Shown here in pieces: positions 32,855 to 47,300 of a DNA stretch of 64,000 bases (position 1 is the stretch's first letter; the number at the start of each line of letters is the position of its first letter). This DNA is from Coleophoma eucalyptorum (taxonomy: Eukaryota; Ascomycota; Leotiomycetes; Helotiales; Dermateaceae), in contig JALRME010000001.1 of the NCBI GenBank assembly GCA_026120035.1, positions 1,005,909 to 1,069,908 on the forward strand, given 5' to 3'. The notes under the pieces were generated by a model. The model searched no databases and had not been told where the DNA came from. It saw only the letters and a list, made by a program, of their open reading frames with translations. The translations under genes and the position numbers were made by a program.

Positions 32855-34662
32855 GGTTTCTTCAAGCTGAACTGTTCTGCCTTCAATATGCTTGTAACCT
32901 TCTTGTTTTTTCATGAAAATGGTGATACCCTGTTAAGGATGTTCATTCGTAGGAGATTTAACCAAAACTTTTTGGAGCAGAATGTTAGAACTTGGTCTAA
33001 TTCACTTCGTAAGAAATGTGGATGTTTGTCTTTTGCCGAGCGGTGTGATGGTTGGTGTCCGAGCACGCGCTTTGAACATAGAGAGAATATCGCCGACTTT
33101 AAAGCAGTATTGATCGATCCCCCATTTGATATTGGCGTTTGCAGTCGAATGTAATCCGTTCTGTTTCCTAGAAGAAGGAGGTGCCATAGAAATTCTCCAG
33201 CTTACCGGCACCGTGGGAGTGAACCCCGATAATGTCGACTACCAAACCCATACTAAATAGTCTCGTTTACATCATATACCATACACCTGCATCGCTATCG
33301 GCAGCTTCACCAAATAGGCAGGACATACCAACAAAATCCATCTCAAAATTCTCACAGGTGTGATTATAACATTCCATTCTTAAATACAGTGCAGACATGG
33401 CTGATGTCGTTCAAAATGTTCCTGATAGAATCAAAATTCTTATAGATGTGGGGGGGGGGGAGGGTCTCGAGCAAGTTTCTCCCATAAACACACCGGTTTC
33501 TGCAGGACGCATTTGACTAGGATATGGCATGGATCAAGAGCAATTCTTATGTGGTCGAGTGACCCAAATATATAGGGAGAGAATAATTTCGCTGTTTACT
33601 TCCCTTTGCAAATAACAATGTAATGAAGGCTTAGCTGCATGTTTCCCTCCCAGAGGACCATATTTCAACTTTTTGATAAAGAAAAAACGTCCGGGCATTG
33701 GAGCTAAAATTTGTGTCACTTTAAGGGCACCTTTCTTTTAAACAATTCTACCCTTACCTACAATAAATCGGTATATTTGTATGGTACTACTTGCTCACGG
33801 ATTATCCTCTCTGGTGAGGACAGAAAATGGCCAGTCTATAAGCTACAATCTAGTCGATGTGGTTGAATCTAAACCCCTACGTGTTTGCATATTTGATACA
33901 GTATAAATAACTGGAAGCTATATCTTAGGTATGATCATCTATAGAAAGATTTTTCGTATGCTTAGGCTATTGTTAAATTTGACAGACAAACTCCTGGCTC
34001 GCTTTAAGCCATCTGAAGGCACTTTTGTCCATAGGAAGTGTGGTTCTGAAATTTTAGGTGTAAATTGATTGCATTGGATCCAACTTGGGAGCTCAAAATG
34101 AAGCCTTTAAAGTAATTTATGGAAATAGTTCTTGTAGTCAAAAGCACAATGGATGCTTTGAAATAAAGTGAGTATAAGAATTGAAAGGCAACTTGGAAAA
34201 AGTGTCAGACTAAATAAGCAAGAACATATGGCGGGGCATAGCTGTCACATTGGTAGGGTTTATTTCCCGGATATCAAACCCCCACCAGTGATCGAGGGAG
34301 TAAGCGAGCTCATCCAGGCCCAGGGACCAGGAGTATATTAATGTTTGCCGTACCACAAATGATATTTCAAGGTGATATCGTCCAGTCCCAAATGATGATT
34401 AATTTACATAATATTGGGGGATCTTTCCATATTTAGGTGCCTAGATAAGTTGATCGCGGATGTTCTTCTCCGTCTGCGAGGCTAAATGATGTAACCACCA
34501 AATCGACTGCTTGACGTCAGCTCAGATGGCGAGGATGATATAAACCTGTTATTGGGAGTCTCAAAGATTATATTATTGAACAACTATATGTTTGAAGTTA
34601 TTCGTAATCCAACCCAGTATCAAATAAAACAACTAAGCCGTTTGTCTACCTATCCATACAAA
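32855..34662. other. AT-rich intergenic region
   Basis: About 1.8 kb without recognisable genes. It includes an 11-base G run at 33450-33460 and many short frames with random-looking content. No repeat family or transposon coding remnant could be identified by eye. Confidence 0.5.
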
Positions 34663-35151
34663 ATGTCATCAAACCCCGACTCCGTTTCAAACCAAGGAGA
34701 GTTCCACTCGAGAATTGCTCCCTCCGAACCTCTAACGACTTCAGGCGTAAGTAAAGTCCTTTATTTCCTGCTTGTAGAAGTCTAACTTGTAGAACAGCAT
34801 AAGCCAGGGCTGAAGGTTGGTAACGATGCTGCGCCTGAATTCCATGCACAGACACTTCCCGCAGGTACTGCACCAGCAGACCGCACCTTTAAGCCAGTTA
34901 CGACATCAGAAATTCCCGGACAGGCGATGAATCCCAATATCAGCAAGGAGAATTGGACTCCTGCATCTGATACAATCAGCGGTGCAACAAGCGCTGATGT
35001 GCACACTGGATATGGCCTTCCCGAGGGACAAGCCAGCACTGAACTACATGGTAGCGGGGCAACAAAAGGAAAAAAGGAGAAGCTTGGATTGGGAGGGGTT
35101 CCTGGTGGCCCCGATAGGTTTGATGGGACGTTGGACAATGGAAGACCCTGA
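34663..35151 (+). CDS. Small hydrophilic protein, unknown
   Basis: Two exons, 34663..34746 and 34798..35151, 145 aa; the 51-nt intron (GTAAGT...ACAG) keeps frame between EPLTTSG and HKPGLKVG. The protein is rich in Gly, Ser, Thr, Pro and charged residues with no hydrophobic segment and is probably disordered. The central region has EFHAQTLPAGTAPADRTF and DTISGATSADVHTGYGLPEGQAS, which resemble small stress- or conidiation-associated hydrophilic proteins I recall from other Pezizomycotina. I cannot name the family. The clean splice sites and codon continuity support a real gene; the position in an AT-rich gap next to the tRNA gives no functional hint. Confidence 0.75.
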
Positions 35152-36055
35152 GTAGGAGATATTCTGACGAAGTGGCAAGAGCATCTGACTCGGGACAGAG
35201 GGTAAAAACCTGCGAGTGCCTAATAGCTTGTAACAATTTTTTTTATAGATCGATAAGTCACTTGATTGTATCCATAAATCTAAGGACCCAAAATCAATGA
35301 CCGGAGCCACAAGGATAACGTCGGGGGATACTCAATAAGTTCCAGTAAATGCTCATGAGTAGCACAATTCGCAATCAAGTACACATCCGTGATATTTCCA
35401 GCCCGGAAAAATATCCACCGAGAGCCGGATTCAGCTAGGACCACATAACATGACTTCGCTTAAAAATTGATGCCTCGCCTTGCTGCCTGGAGCAGTTTCC
35501 TCTTCCAAACTCGTGACTTTTATCTCGCTGTCCAGTCTCTCTCCACCACACCGCATCTCTGTCGCAGACTGTCAGCCAGATTTCTACCGCCCAAGGAGGA
35601 ACCGACCTCCGCGCGTATCTCCCCTCCCCCTAGTCTCATCTCAATATCATCCACATTCAACACGTCGTGAGCGACGCGATATCTTGTCGCAAAAGTTTAC
35701 TGTCTCGCTCATTTTGCGCCCCCTCCTCTCCCTTGACGACTGCGCCATCAATTCGCCCACCATTGCCAATCATCGAGACGTCGCGCCAGGATTGAAGCAC
35801 GTCCAGAAAAGTCATCAATCATCAACACCAACGCGCCAACGCCGTTAGATCTACACTTATCATCGTCCCAACCCTCGCAGACTCACCTCGTGCGCGTCTG
35901 CAATCCCAATAACGTCGCACGCTGATATCTTGATCGCCAGAGCTTTCTGCATTGACCAAACCTGATGCGCAAGGCTGGATTCTGATATGTGCAGTTATCA
36001 ATACTAGGAAACACAACGACCCATTGCGACTTGACACATATCTGCCATTGGCAAT
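35152..36055. promoter_or_regulatory. Promoter and leader of the Snf2 gene
   Basis: About 900 bp. From 35510 to 35900 it is C/T-rich with few A runs (for example TCCAGTCTCTCTCCACCACA), as in strong fungal housekeeping promoters and leaders. The frames within it lack an ATG in good context or family content. Confidence 0.5.
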
Positions 36056-39000
36056 ATGGCTTCTGTTCAAGCTGCACCGCCGGTTCAACAACCAGGATCA
36101 TCAATCACTGCCAACATGACACAGGCAGACATGCAACAAATCCTGATGGTGAGCCTTTCCGTCTGCCATCAAACCCATTTCATCTGCTATATGGTCACAT
36201 CAGCAATACTAACCATGTAACAGCAATACAAGCAGATGAAGGAGCGAGGCGTACCCGAAAAGGACCCTGAATTTATGAAAGTACACCAAAAGCTTTCGGC
36301 GATACAGCAACATCATGCGTATACAAAGCAACGACAGGCATTTGCGCAACGTCAACAGCAACTAGCACAACAAAATACAGCCAGTGTAAATGCCAACGGT
36401 GCAGCAGGTGCTAATGGTGTAGCTTCTGGCGCACCAACAAATGGTCAGTCTGCTACCTCAAATACACCTGCAGCATCAACTCCATCTGCTCAGCCAGCTT
36501 CTGCGGCCGGTGGGCAAAGAAACACATCAGCAGCAGGAGGGGGATACTTCACCCCCGAACAATTAGGTACTTTGAAGCACCAGATCCACGCTTTTAAATG
36601 TCTCTCGAAGAATTTGGGTATCCCAGCGCATATTCAACAGCAACTTTTTGCTGTTAAGCGATCCACATCAATACCCGACCAAGCCATTGCTGGTGCACCT
36701 CCGGCCGCATCTGCAGCTCAACAGACACCGAATAGCGTCGATACCAAACCATCCGAAGCTGCTTGGGTACCAAAGACCCACGAATATTCCGGATTCAAGT
36801 CTCCATATGGTGGGCTGAAGAAGAAGATTAGCTATGCCGAACATAGGAATCGAGAACTGCGCCCTCTCGTGCCTAGTATCATGCCATCTGGTGTTGATAT
36901 CGAGAAATTGCGTTACGACCGGGAAATCATCATTCACAATCGTATGCAAGCGAGACTGGCTGAACTCAAGGCTCTTCCTGCTAACATGGCGCACTGGGAT
37001 ATGAGCAGTAGCGAGCCTGTCCTGGATGAGAGCTTGAGGAAGAAGGCCATCATTGAGATGAAGCTAATAGGCCTATATGGCAAGCAGAAGGCTTTCCGTG
37101 AGAAGATTGGTCGACAAATGATCCAATATGACAACCTTGCAATGACTGCAAACCGAAGCAATTATAGACGCATGAAGAAGCAGTCATTACGGGAAGCTCG
37201 TATCACGGAGAAGCTCGAGAAGCAGCAACGAGACGCTCGGGAAACCCGCGAAAAGAAGAAACATACAGATTATCTTGCGACAGTTCTCACCCATGCCCGA
37301 GAAGTACAAACTGCAGCAGCCAACCAAAGACAAAAGATGCAGAAGCTGGGCCGTATGATGCTTGCACAACATCAGAACATCGAAAAAGAAGAGCAAAAGC
37401 GCATCGAGCGAACTGCCAAACAACGTCTCCAAGCCTTGAAGTCGAACGACGAAGAAGCATACTTGAAGCTGCTCGACCAGGCAAAAGATACTCGTATTAC
37501 ACATCTTCTTCGACAAACCGATGGCTTCTTGTCCCAGCTCGCCGCATCTGTCAAGGCTCAACAACGAAAAGCTGCCGAACGATATGGAGATGGCCAAGAC
37601 GAGTTCATGGCAGAAGAGTCATCTGATGACGAAGAGGAGGAAGAAGATACAAGAAAGATTGATTACTATGCTGTTGCTCATCGCATCAAGGAAGAGGTGA
37701 CCAAACAACCAACTATTCTGGTTGGTGGTACTTTGAAGGAATACCAACTGAAGGGTCTTCAATGGATGATATCTCTTTACAACAATAATCTGAATGGTAT
37801 TCTGGCCGATGAGATGGGTCTTGGAAAAACCATTCAAACGATCAGTTTGATCACATATCTGATTGAAGTCAAAAAACAAAATGGTCCCTTCCTAGTCATT
37901 GTACCCTTAAGTACACTGACTAATTGGAACTTGGAATTTGAGAAGTGGGCACCTGGAATTGCAAGAGTTGTGTATAAAGGTCCTCCAAACGCTAGAAAGC
38001 AACAGCAGCAACAGATCCGATATGGTCAGTTCCAAGTTTTGTTGACGACTTACGAGTACATCATCAAGGATCGACCAGTCCTAAGCAAGATCAAGTGGAT
38101 TCATATGATTATCGACGAAGGTCACCGTATGAAGAACTCTCAGTCCAAGCTTAGTGCTACACTCACTCAATACTATACAACTCGATACCGTCTCATTCTT
38201 ACTGGTACTCCCCTTCAAAACAATCTTCCTGAACTGTGGGCGCTTCTCAATTTCGTTCTTCCCACCATTTTCAAATCCGTCAAGTCTTTTGATGAATGGT
38301 TCAACACTCCGTTTGCCAATACTGGAGGTCAAGACAAAATGGAATTGACAGAAGAAGAACAAATTCTTGTCATTCGACGTCTTCACAAGGTCTTGCGACC
38401 TTTCTTGCTTCGTCGGCTTAAGAAAGATGTCGAGAAGGACTTGCCCGACAAGACTGAAAAGGTCATTAAGTGCAAGTTCTCTGCACTCCAGGCGCGTCTT
38501 TATAAGCAGATGGTCACCCACAACAAACTTGTTGTCAGCGATGGAAAGGGTGGTAAGACAGGTGCTCGTGGTCTTAGTAATATGATCATGCAACTTCGAA
38601 AGCTCTGTAACCATCCCTTTGTTTTCGACGAAGTTGAGAACCAGATGAATCCTTTGAGTACTAGCAACGACTTGCTTTGGCGAACGGCAGGAAAGTTTGA
38701 ACTGCTCGATCGCGTCTTGCCCAAATACCAAAGATCTGGTCACAGAGTCTTGATGTTCTTCCAAATGACTGCTATCATGGATATCATGGAGGACTTCTTA
38801 CGTTTCCGCGGCATCATGTTCATGCGTTTGGACGGCACAACCAAGTCTGATGACCGTTCTGACCTTCTTCGCGAGTTCAACGCACCAGACTCCCCCTACT
38901 TTATGTTCTTGCTCTCCACTCGTGCTGGAGGTCTTGGTCTGAACTTGCAGACTGCTGACACTGTCATTATCTATGATTCCGATTGGAATCCTCACCAAGA

Positions 39001-40442
39001 TTTGCAAGCTCAAGATCGTGCCCATCGTATTGGTCAGAAGAACGAAGTTCGTATTCTGCGATTGATCAGTTCCAACTCCGTCGAGGAGAAAATCCTGGAG
39101 CGTGCCAAGTTCAAGCTTGATATGGATGGCAAAGTTATTCAGGCTGGTCGTTTCGATAACAAGTCGTCGGAAACCGATCGTGACGCGATGCTGAGAGTTA
39201 TGTTAGAAACAGCAGAAGCGGCAGAATCTCTGGAGCAAGAAGAAATGGATGATGTAGAGCTGAATGAAATTCTGGCACGTAACGACGACGAGCTTGTTCT
39301 GTTCAACAGTATGGATGCAGAGAGGGCAAAAGATCCCATCTATGGTACTGCTGCGGGTAGCAAACGCGTCCCACGTCTCATGGTCGAGAGCGAACTTCCT
39401 GAAATTTACATGTCCGATGGAAATCCAATTGCAGATGAGCCAATTGAAGCTGCTGGACGTGGTGCTCGAGAAAGAACCAGAGTCAAGTATGACGATGGCC
39501 TTACTGAGGAACAATGGCTGATGGCTGTGGATGATGACGAGGATAGCCCTGAAGCTGCTGCCGCCCGAAAAGCTGCCCGCAAGGAACGTAGGGAACAGAA
39601 TCGCCTCAAGCGACTTGGTCAACTTCCTGGTGATATTGAAGAGACAGATGGTAGTGGCAGTGAAGAGGAACCAGAGCCGGAGCCCGAACCAACGCCGAAG
39701 AAGGCTCGTGGACGTAAGACTGGCGGCAAGGCTGACAAGAGAAAGGCCGAAGAAATAGATGAAGATGAACCACCACCAAAGAAGAGACGTGGCCCAATTG
39801 GCCGTCCTACAAAGGGTCAGGCAGCCAGCGGGGATGGAATGTCAGCCAAGACTCGTACTGTTCTCCAGACCAGTCTGTTGAGTGTTTACGATTCTTTAAT
39901 GAAGCTGGAGTCCAACTCAGATGCTGGCTCTGATGACGAAGATGACGATGGTGGCCGGCTCATTATTGGGCCTTTTGTGGCGTTACCACCCAAGAGAGAC
40001 TATCCCGACTACTACGTCCTTATCAAGGCACCAATTTCGATGAAGATGATCGAAAAGAAGATCAAAAAGCAGGAATATTCTAGTCTTGGTGATTTTAAGA
40101 AAGATATTCAACTCCTTTGTGGCAATGCCAAGACATACAACGAAGACGGCAGCATCATCTATGTCGATGCTGTTTCTATCGAGGTAAGTAATTCATAGTA
40201 CAAGATACATAATTTTGAAGATCTTGAAACTAACTGTCATTCAGAATGCTTGCAACTCCCAGATAGACAATGAGCTGAAAGATCATCCGGAACTCGTGGA
40301 GCTTGATGGTGGCTCGGTTGCGCCTACTACTGGTGCTAACACACCTACTGTCGGCAACAAGGTGAAGCTCAATTTCAGCAAAAAGGATAACGAATACGCG
40401 AATGGGGGAAGCAGTGCTGCGCAAAGTGATGATGATGACTAG
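36056..40442 (+). CDS. snf2: Snf2/Sth1 chromatin-remodelling ATPase
   Basis: Catalytic DNA translocase of SWI/SNF and/or RSC, nuclear. Three exons, 36056..36148, 36224..40183 and 40245..40442, 1416 aa. The 75-nt and 61-nt introns both keep frame; the second lies inside the bromodomain and joins DAVSIE to NACNSQID. Domains in order: Gln-rich start; QLQ-like FTPEQLGTLKHQIHAFKCL (about 138-165); HSA helix with the KLGRMMLAQHQ and KQRLQALKSNDEEAYLKLL blocks (about 395-450); ATPase with DEMGLGKT (about 558), IIDEGH (about 660), LLSTRAGGLGLN and QAQDRAHRIGQ (about 960); SnAC (YMSDGNPIAD, RVKYDDGLTEEQWL); an acidic/KKxR nuclear-signal stretch; and a C-terminal bromodomain (about 1245-1360; YVLIKAPISM, NAKTYNEDGS with the acetyl-lysine Asn). 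A single gene of this type may serve both complexes in filamentous fungi. The gene is complete. Confidence 0.96.
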
Positions 40443-41284
40443 TGTGCAAACTACTTGCGTTTGACGATGACGTTCTCAATGTATTACAGCTAATTTTTCC
40501 TGGCATTGCGGTTTGGACTGCTTTCATCTTGCTCTAGCACATGGGAGTTCACTTGTATTGGCGTTGGTTCTGGAGGAAAGGTTCTGAAGATACTGGGGCG
40601 GCTTTGAGAGAGCTTTGAGAGCGGCGTCTGCTGAGCTCTGCAACTCAACAAGAGGCAACGCATGTCTAGATTGTATTGTAGTAGATTTGCGGCTTTCCTA
40701 CCTAGGTCCCTAGATCACGAATCGATATGTTTTACTACGACTTTCCCTGATATAAGTGCACTTTCTACTGGCATCTGTCTCAATTTCTCGTCTTTAACGT
40801 TAATTTCACCCGCATAGTCAAGTCGCTTTACATGTTATAGAGTGCCTATACAAAGTCTGCTGACAGTATTATCTATAACAATGATTCCCTTGACCTATGT
40901 TTTATCAGAATTCGTGCCTGATTTAACGCCTTGGATGAATGTACTTATTGGCAGTTTGTCTCTACGAGATCAGCATTCAGCACATTGCAAGAACGTCCAA
41001 TTTCGAAGGTCCACATACTAATGAGATGGTTTAATTGCGCCTGACAATTAAACTTGGCATTTGTTCGAGACTTGGAATTATAAACTCCAACAAGCAGGCC
41101 GACTAAGAGTGAAAATCATTCAAGAAGGTTCCCGTGACACCTTACCTATGGGAAATGGTTGCTAACGAGTCCCTCTTTGTGACTGTGCTCTCGTAAAGGC
41201 GACACAAAGCATTCACTTGCGTCTTCTCACGAACTGGAGAACCCCAGGTAAATTAGATGAAGATGCATCCTATGCAAAAGTCCG

Positions 41285-41385
41285 CATGTATGCTGACAAG
41301 ACATGTGAAGATGAGTGTGGTTTCATCGTCCCAGCGAGCTGCACATGTAGAAACGTGCAAGCATGTAATTTTCATGTATGCTGAC
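41285..41385. repeat. 13-bp direct repeats amid CATGT motifs
   Basis: CATGTATGCTGAC occurs at 41285-41297 and 41373-41385. Between and around them are further CACATG/ACATGT/CATGT words (41301, 41343, 41362, 41398). Possible protein-binding cluster; significance untested. Confidence 0.4.
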
Positions 41386-44300
41386 GAGATCAATTGCACA
41401 TGCTGTTTCTTGTCTCAGCAATATGAGCTCCTCATCAGCTTCTCAAGCTCCATATTCGGTATTTATTACTGAAGGAAGCATGTCGAATTGCATATTCCCG
41501 TCGTGCATTGTGCGGAATCCCAGACCTGACATTCCAGCATGCACTAATCTTGCAGGAATGGAATATCCCACTGCGGTTTCTTATCAAACAGTTATTGCTA
41601 GGACTACCTGAAGGATCTAATTTTAGATGGGAATTCCAGTTCATTGCACATGGGACTCACTTATCACGCGCATCCTGCAGCCTTCCATACATGTACCTTC
41701 TATTGATAAAGCTATTGGTGTTCTTGCAGCGATGCCTTAGCTTTGCCTATCACTACTGCAATGCTCGTGTGAAGTTTGAAGAGTTTGTGTCTTCGTGCCG
41801 CAGGTTATGTATGTAAGAAGCTGCTTCCTGCATTGCATCTTCCTGACATTCTTGACATTCGGGTCTGGTTTTCAAGATTTAGAGGCACTCTAGGAGTTGC
41901 GGGTAAATTGGTGGTATTCTTGTGAAAGTACGACTGGAGGGCGAGGAACTCTATATTATCTTTGTGTGCATAGCATACAACTTCGTCTTGCATTGAATTT
42001 GCTTTATGTATCTTAAAGTTTGGGGATTACTCCTGGGAGCTGGAGGCATCATGCATCAGGTCCTGTCCAATGAGACCAGCAGATCAGCCCTTTCTAAATC
42101 GGAATACGAACATAGTCTGAAGATAACAAGAAGACTGGGTTGAGAGCTGAGAGATAAGAGTTGAGAGATAAGAAAGCTGAAAGAAACTTTTCGATAATTG
42201 TCTACCCTTTGCCTTCCTTTCGAGGCTGGATACGAGGAAATCTTCGATATCGGGAAATGATGGGCAACTTTAACCCGAGAATTCTAGCGAATCCTAACGA
42301 AAGGTCTGCTTGACTAAGAGGCCAGAATAAAGATATCATTAGTGGCCAATTTCAAATGCTTAGCAAGTCCAGAGCGTGTGTCGAGAAGATTTAAATGTTA
42401 CCTATCTCAAAATGAGGTTGGCTTAGAAGCAGAAGCCTCTCCATTGCAGGAAGCCTGACATCATTAAATCGAGACACCCGAAGAAGATGGATACCCCTTA
42501 AGCAGAATCACAAGAGCAATACTTAGCTCCCTAGAACGTTGATTTTGAAGCGTTGGTTGCGGTTGACCAGAAGCTCAACGGGCTTCATAAGCCTGCAGTA
42601 GCTGCAACTCAAAACTGTCGATATCTCTCCCGCCGCCCACTGGTGTGCACTTTCTTTTAACGCATGCAAAGCAAAAGGAGATAGATTTGAGCAGCTAGAC
42701 AATTCATAGTGTACTTTACTATGTTCGATGACGAAGTTTGCACTTACTTTCCAGGCATCCAGAATCGTGACAAATATTCTCTTGCCAATGGACCACGATC
42801 CCTCGGGTTTGGTGCTGCCACCGACTGCAGCGTAAATGCATACTCGTACCAATCGCATCTTCTACGACATGGCCTGGACCAGTTTATCGGGTCCTCACCG
42901 ACAGGGAATGATATATTGGGCGAACATCTGAACGATAACAACCTAGAGAAGAGTGTAGATCGGAAGCTATCCAACGATCGCCCCCAGCGATAAAGTAACA
43001 GCACATGGCGTGTTTATCTAGAGTCCTTGCACTGTTCAACTAAACTGGCCACTTACAATATCTTTTGGTAAAAATATTTTCACTCTTAGAGTTGGAAGGA
43101 ATACCAAGTGAGAAAATAGAGGGAGTGTGAAAAAAAATTGCTTCGGGATCCATCGCCATGCAGATATTCGCGCACGCCAATGCCATGGGCAAACACGGCT
43201 CGGTACATTCTCGTACAATGCTCTCGAAACAATGATATGTCGCATTATGTAGTTTACCATTCCCTGGAGACTCGAGGCACTGAGACCTTTGCCACGCTCC
43301 ACAACGGCTCCTTGACATCACCTTTCTGTACTTTCCCGTATTGCCATTTCGCATGCAACTACCCGCCCGTCGTGTTTGAAGTGCTGGGAAAAAGCATGGT
43401 AATCTGCTTCTTCCTGTACGTCGGCGGCTGCATGACAGGTAGACAGCACATCAACTCTCCGATCTGTGGGTTCTCGGATCGTTGAGCTTCTGTCCCCGTA
43501 CCGTGTCACGGAGGTCGATACGCCTCTTTCTTTTCTTTGTCGTGGGTCCGGAGTACATACATAGCACACAAGTGTCACACGAGTCGCCATGCTGCTTCTA
43601 GACGACAGATGGATGTCGTGCTTTCTCGCATGCTGCATACCAGCACGGCTTGATGAAGGTCCCAAACCAGTACACCACACCAAGTAATTAATCCAGCTAT
43701 GTGGTGTGGTTCAGTAGCGTGTTCAAGGTAAAACCATCGCCGCCACGCCACACACTACACCCACACACTACACATCACGAATACCAATGAAAAATCCTCA
43801 GGAATATTTCTTTCTAGCCATAGCCTATGTGCCTTAGAAGGATTTAGAAGGCTAGTCGGCTACACCATAGGACTATTTACTACAAGCCGCGTCTCGAGAT
43901 ATCTGACAGACCTAACTAACTACTATGCGCCACGTCAAAGCCGGGAAGACGTACGTAAGTCCTAGTCGTGGACTGGCGTTGCACCAGATAGCAACGCGAG
44001 AAGCTGCCGACACCGGTATTCTTGCTAGTTTCCTAGAGTGGGTTTTTGATTTTGGGGGCGTTTTTTCTTCTTCCAAAAGAGGATGGGGCTTGATGAGTGC
44101 TAGATGGAAGGAGAAACGAGACTATTCCTACGCTCTAGCTAGTTACGATCTGTTGTGGATAGTAAGTACGAGGCTTGATATGTCATATAGTGCAACGGGT
44201 AGGCTGGGCAAAGGTTCGTAAACACCTAGAGGCTTCTTGACAATATTCCCGCAGTAATTTCCGTCTGGGAGGCCATCCAAGTCGATAGAGTGGTCGCTCG

Positions 44301-47300
44301 ATGGTTGCGTGGAGAATTCCGGGAAGGCTTCGTACCTGCTTGTCGTCTGACTGATTGGGAACACTATATGCTCTCCACACCCTGATGAGGAAGCGAAGTT
44401 ACGATTCAGGATGCCGTCTAAGAAAGATCCTATAACCGGAATCACTATAGAACTAGTCTCGAGGTTGTGTTATCTTGCTGTGTGTTCCTTGATCGATCCG
44501 AGTCTGCATGGATGCAGTGCTCTGGCCCAAAAAGTTGGATGGAGACTTGGAGTGGGATGTTGTGGAGAAGCCGAGCGGCCGCTTACATTGCTCATGCCGT
44601 GCTCTTCTCTACATCCGCGAGTCGCAACTACTGTGCTCGATCCATCGGTCATCGGCGACAGCTTACCACCCACACAGTAGTAGCCTCGGAAGCGGAAGCT
44701 CCACATCATGTCTCCAGCACGGAGTTCGACGTATGCTACAGTTATGATTCCTCCTCGGTTCATAAGCCCTTTCTCCCAAGACTCCAGTGAGGTGCAGCCT
44801 TGATCCAGGAACAACCCTTCCGAAGAGGCATTTATGCTTCACCCTGACAGTCTAGCGACCAGCAAAACCCAGGTACCGTCTACCCATCCATCGTATATCG
44901 TACGAAGCAGTGCAAGTCGGTAAGGTACACGCTGCAAACAAAGAATGTCTCATGCTACGGTACAAAGTTCGTACTACTCCACTGTGACGGCGGTTGCAGA
45001 GGAAGAGGGGAAACAATGGACCTAAACATATGGAGAAGAGAAGCTTTCACAATCACCCGGAACGCGGATCACGGAGTACGAATGTACTGTATATAATCCG
45101 ACCAATGCGAAAAAAGTGGTCTACCTGATTTATGAAGGGCATGACACAGTGAACAAAGACAACCAAGACGTATTTTAGCATCAATGGAGGCCTACGACAA
45201 CAACAACGACGATGTGACTGCAGGGAGAAGGGGGAACCCAGCCAGTTGAGTGTTCGTCCACCTATTTAGCTTCGTGGAGCACGAGAATTAGTGGAGAATG
45301 GAGGATTGTCTTTTTCGTTTCGGCGATCTGATCTTTCTGCTGGTTTGCGATTGTAGAGTCCGTGGTCGATTTTGACAGGTGTCATAGCTTAGAGCAGATC
45401 AGATTAGAAGACTTAAGGGAAGAACACGAGAGAGGCGAACAGACACCGCTGGCCATGCTAACCCTATCGCTTGATACCGCAGCTTAAGTGACCATTGTCG
45501 CATGTAGTCTGGTTTAAAGGCGTGAAGCCCTAACTCGCAAGCGTATTCATCTTTCGTCCTCGCCGATAAACAATAGCGGTACAATAATGGCATCCCCCCA
45601 GGTGAAGTGTTGTTTCGGCACAGGTTTCAAGAGGAATGAGAAGAAATCTCTTAGCTTTCTCGTGAGACATGGCCTGGTCGATGATATGCAATCAGATAAT
45701 GGGTCGGAAGAGTTGTCGAAGGTTGTTTTCTGCTCACGCTGCTGGACAAAGCTTTTGCGGGCCATGTTGATTACAGTACTGCCGAATTACCACGGCAGCT
45801 TCCTGTCTCATGTATGGAGTCTGTGGTTTCGGGACTGGCATTGGCATCAATAGCTCACATTTTATTTAGTTCTGCTCTTTGCGCTTGAGCATTATGGCCC
45901 TACCAATGGCACTTAGCCGGCAGCCACTTGTTCATCCCGTCCACGCCGGCACTTCAGAGCACGGAGGTGGAAGTTTTGGATCAGAGAGACATCCCTATCA
46001 CAGCCTCAATAATGCTCCTGAAGCAAGCTATAGTTCGCTTCCAGCAGACAAAGGCTTCATCAATGACAAGCCGCCCTAACCTGATCATATCTAGCGACAC
46101 TGTGCGGTCGCATGATTTTGGCCCTCGGGAAAGAGCAGCTGGAACTGGAATGCGATATCAACATCCTAACTTGGAGCTTCAGTTGGATCTGTCCTGCACC
46201 TAACCCTTGGCAGCGGCATTTACAATGCTCGCTGTTGGGTCCGCAGTGCCCCTTCGGGACAGCGTACTGTCTGTGCTACAATAACGGCATCATGCAGAGT
46301 TGCATTTTCATACCCATGAATCCAGCAATGGGCACAGTGATCGACGCTCCTGCTCACACGAGTAAAGATCACCATCTGGTGCTCCCAAATGATGCCATGT
46401 TCAGGTTGCAAATTGGACGCGTTCTGGAACTGTGTAGACCAACTGCGAATGGATGTTCGGGGCATAGTACCTTGGTGATCAGCAGCCTAGCTGCCTTGAC
46501 GAGGTTGTCCCGCTGTTGGTTAGTGAAATGACTAGGGCCTTGGAGCCTGCTCTGCAATTTGTGAGGAAGGGCAGTTGACGACCCCTTCACATTTGGCTCA
46601 ATCCAGTAAGCCAATCAACACTCACTCGCTCCTCGCGGCTGCGCCTTCGCATCTACTACATTGCAATCAGGACCTGGGAAACTGGATGTTCATGAAGGAT
46701 GCAATCCAATTACCGTGTGTGGTGCGGTGATTAGAGAACAGTGACAGCCTCCATGGTTTGGCTGCCAAGTGAGATCACAAATAATGGCGCCAGGAAAGCA
46801 TCGTATCAGGCCAGACATTTCTTACTGACGGCCGGTAAGAGGCAAGCAGAAGGTCGGGGAACCTTTGACTTTCTATTATTGTTTGTACTCCGTAGGATCC
46901 AGGGACCTCGCCTTGTCCGTACGGCCCCATGATTTTCGTGTTGTGGTCGTGTCCAGTATACATGGATACGCGATTGGTCGTTAGCCCGCAATTTATGAAA
47001 GGCTGGCACTCATAGGGCGCCCAGGATACCCAGGGAACCTTTACTGGCATACTTGGAGGATGCCGGACCACGGAGATCGCGGATTGGCACTGTTGCTTTC
47101 TGCTCATACGAAAGTCACTTTTATTCCTACTTTCGTTACACCTCATCATTTCGCCCAGAGGGATAGCAGATCAGGGTAGGATTTTCTACTCTTATACCAA
47201 CGCTTCTTAATTGCCTCATTTGCCCAGGGACATGGTATCCTGGCTTGCCTGAAGACCGTACTTTTACCCTCGGGATAGCGACGCTGTGCTATGCAGAGAA

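Noticed and set aside
43040..44814. Cys-rich overlapping frames, up to 121 codons, on both strands
   Set aside because: Three or four frames overlap on opposite strands with equal length and composition, the pattern expected of non-coding DNA with few stop codons.
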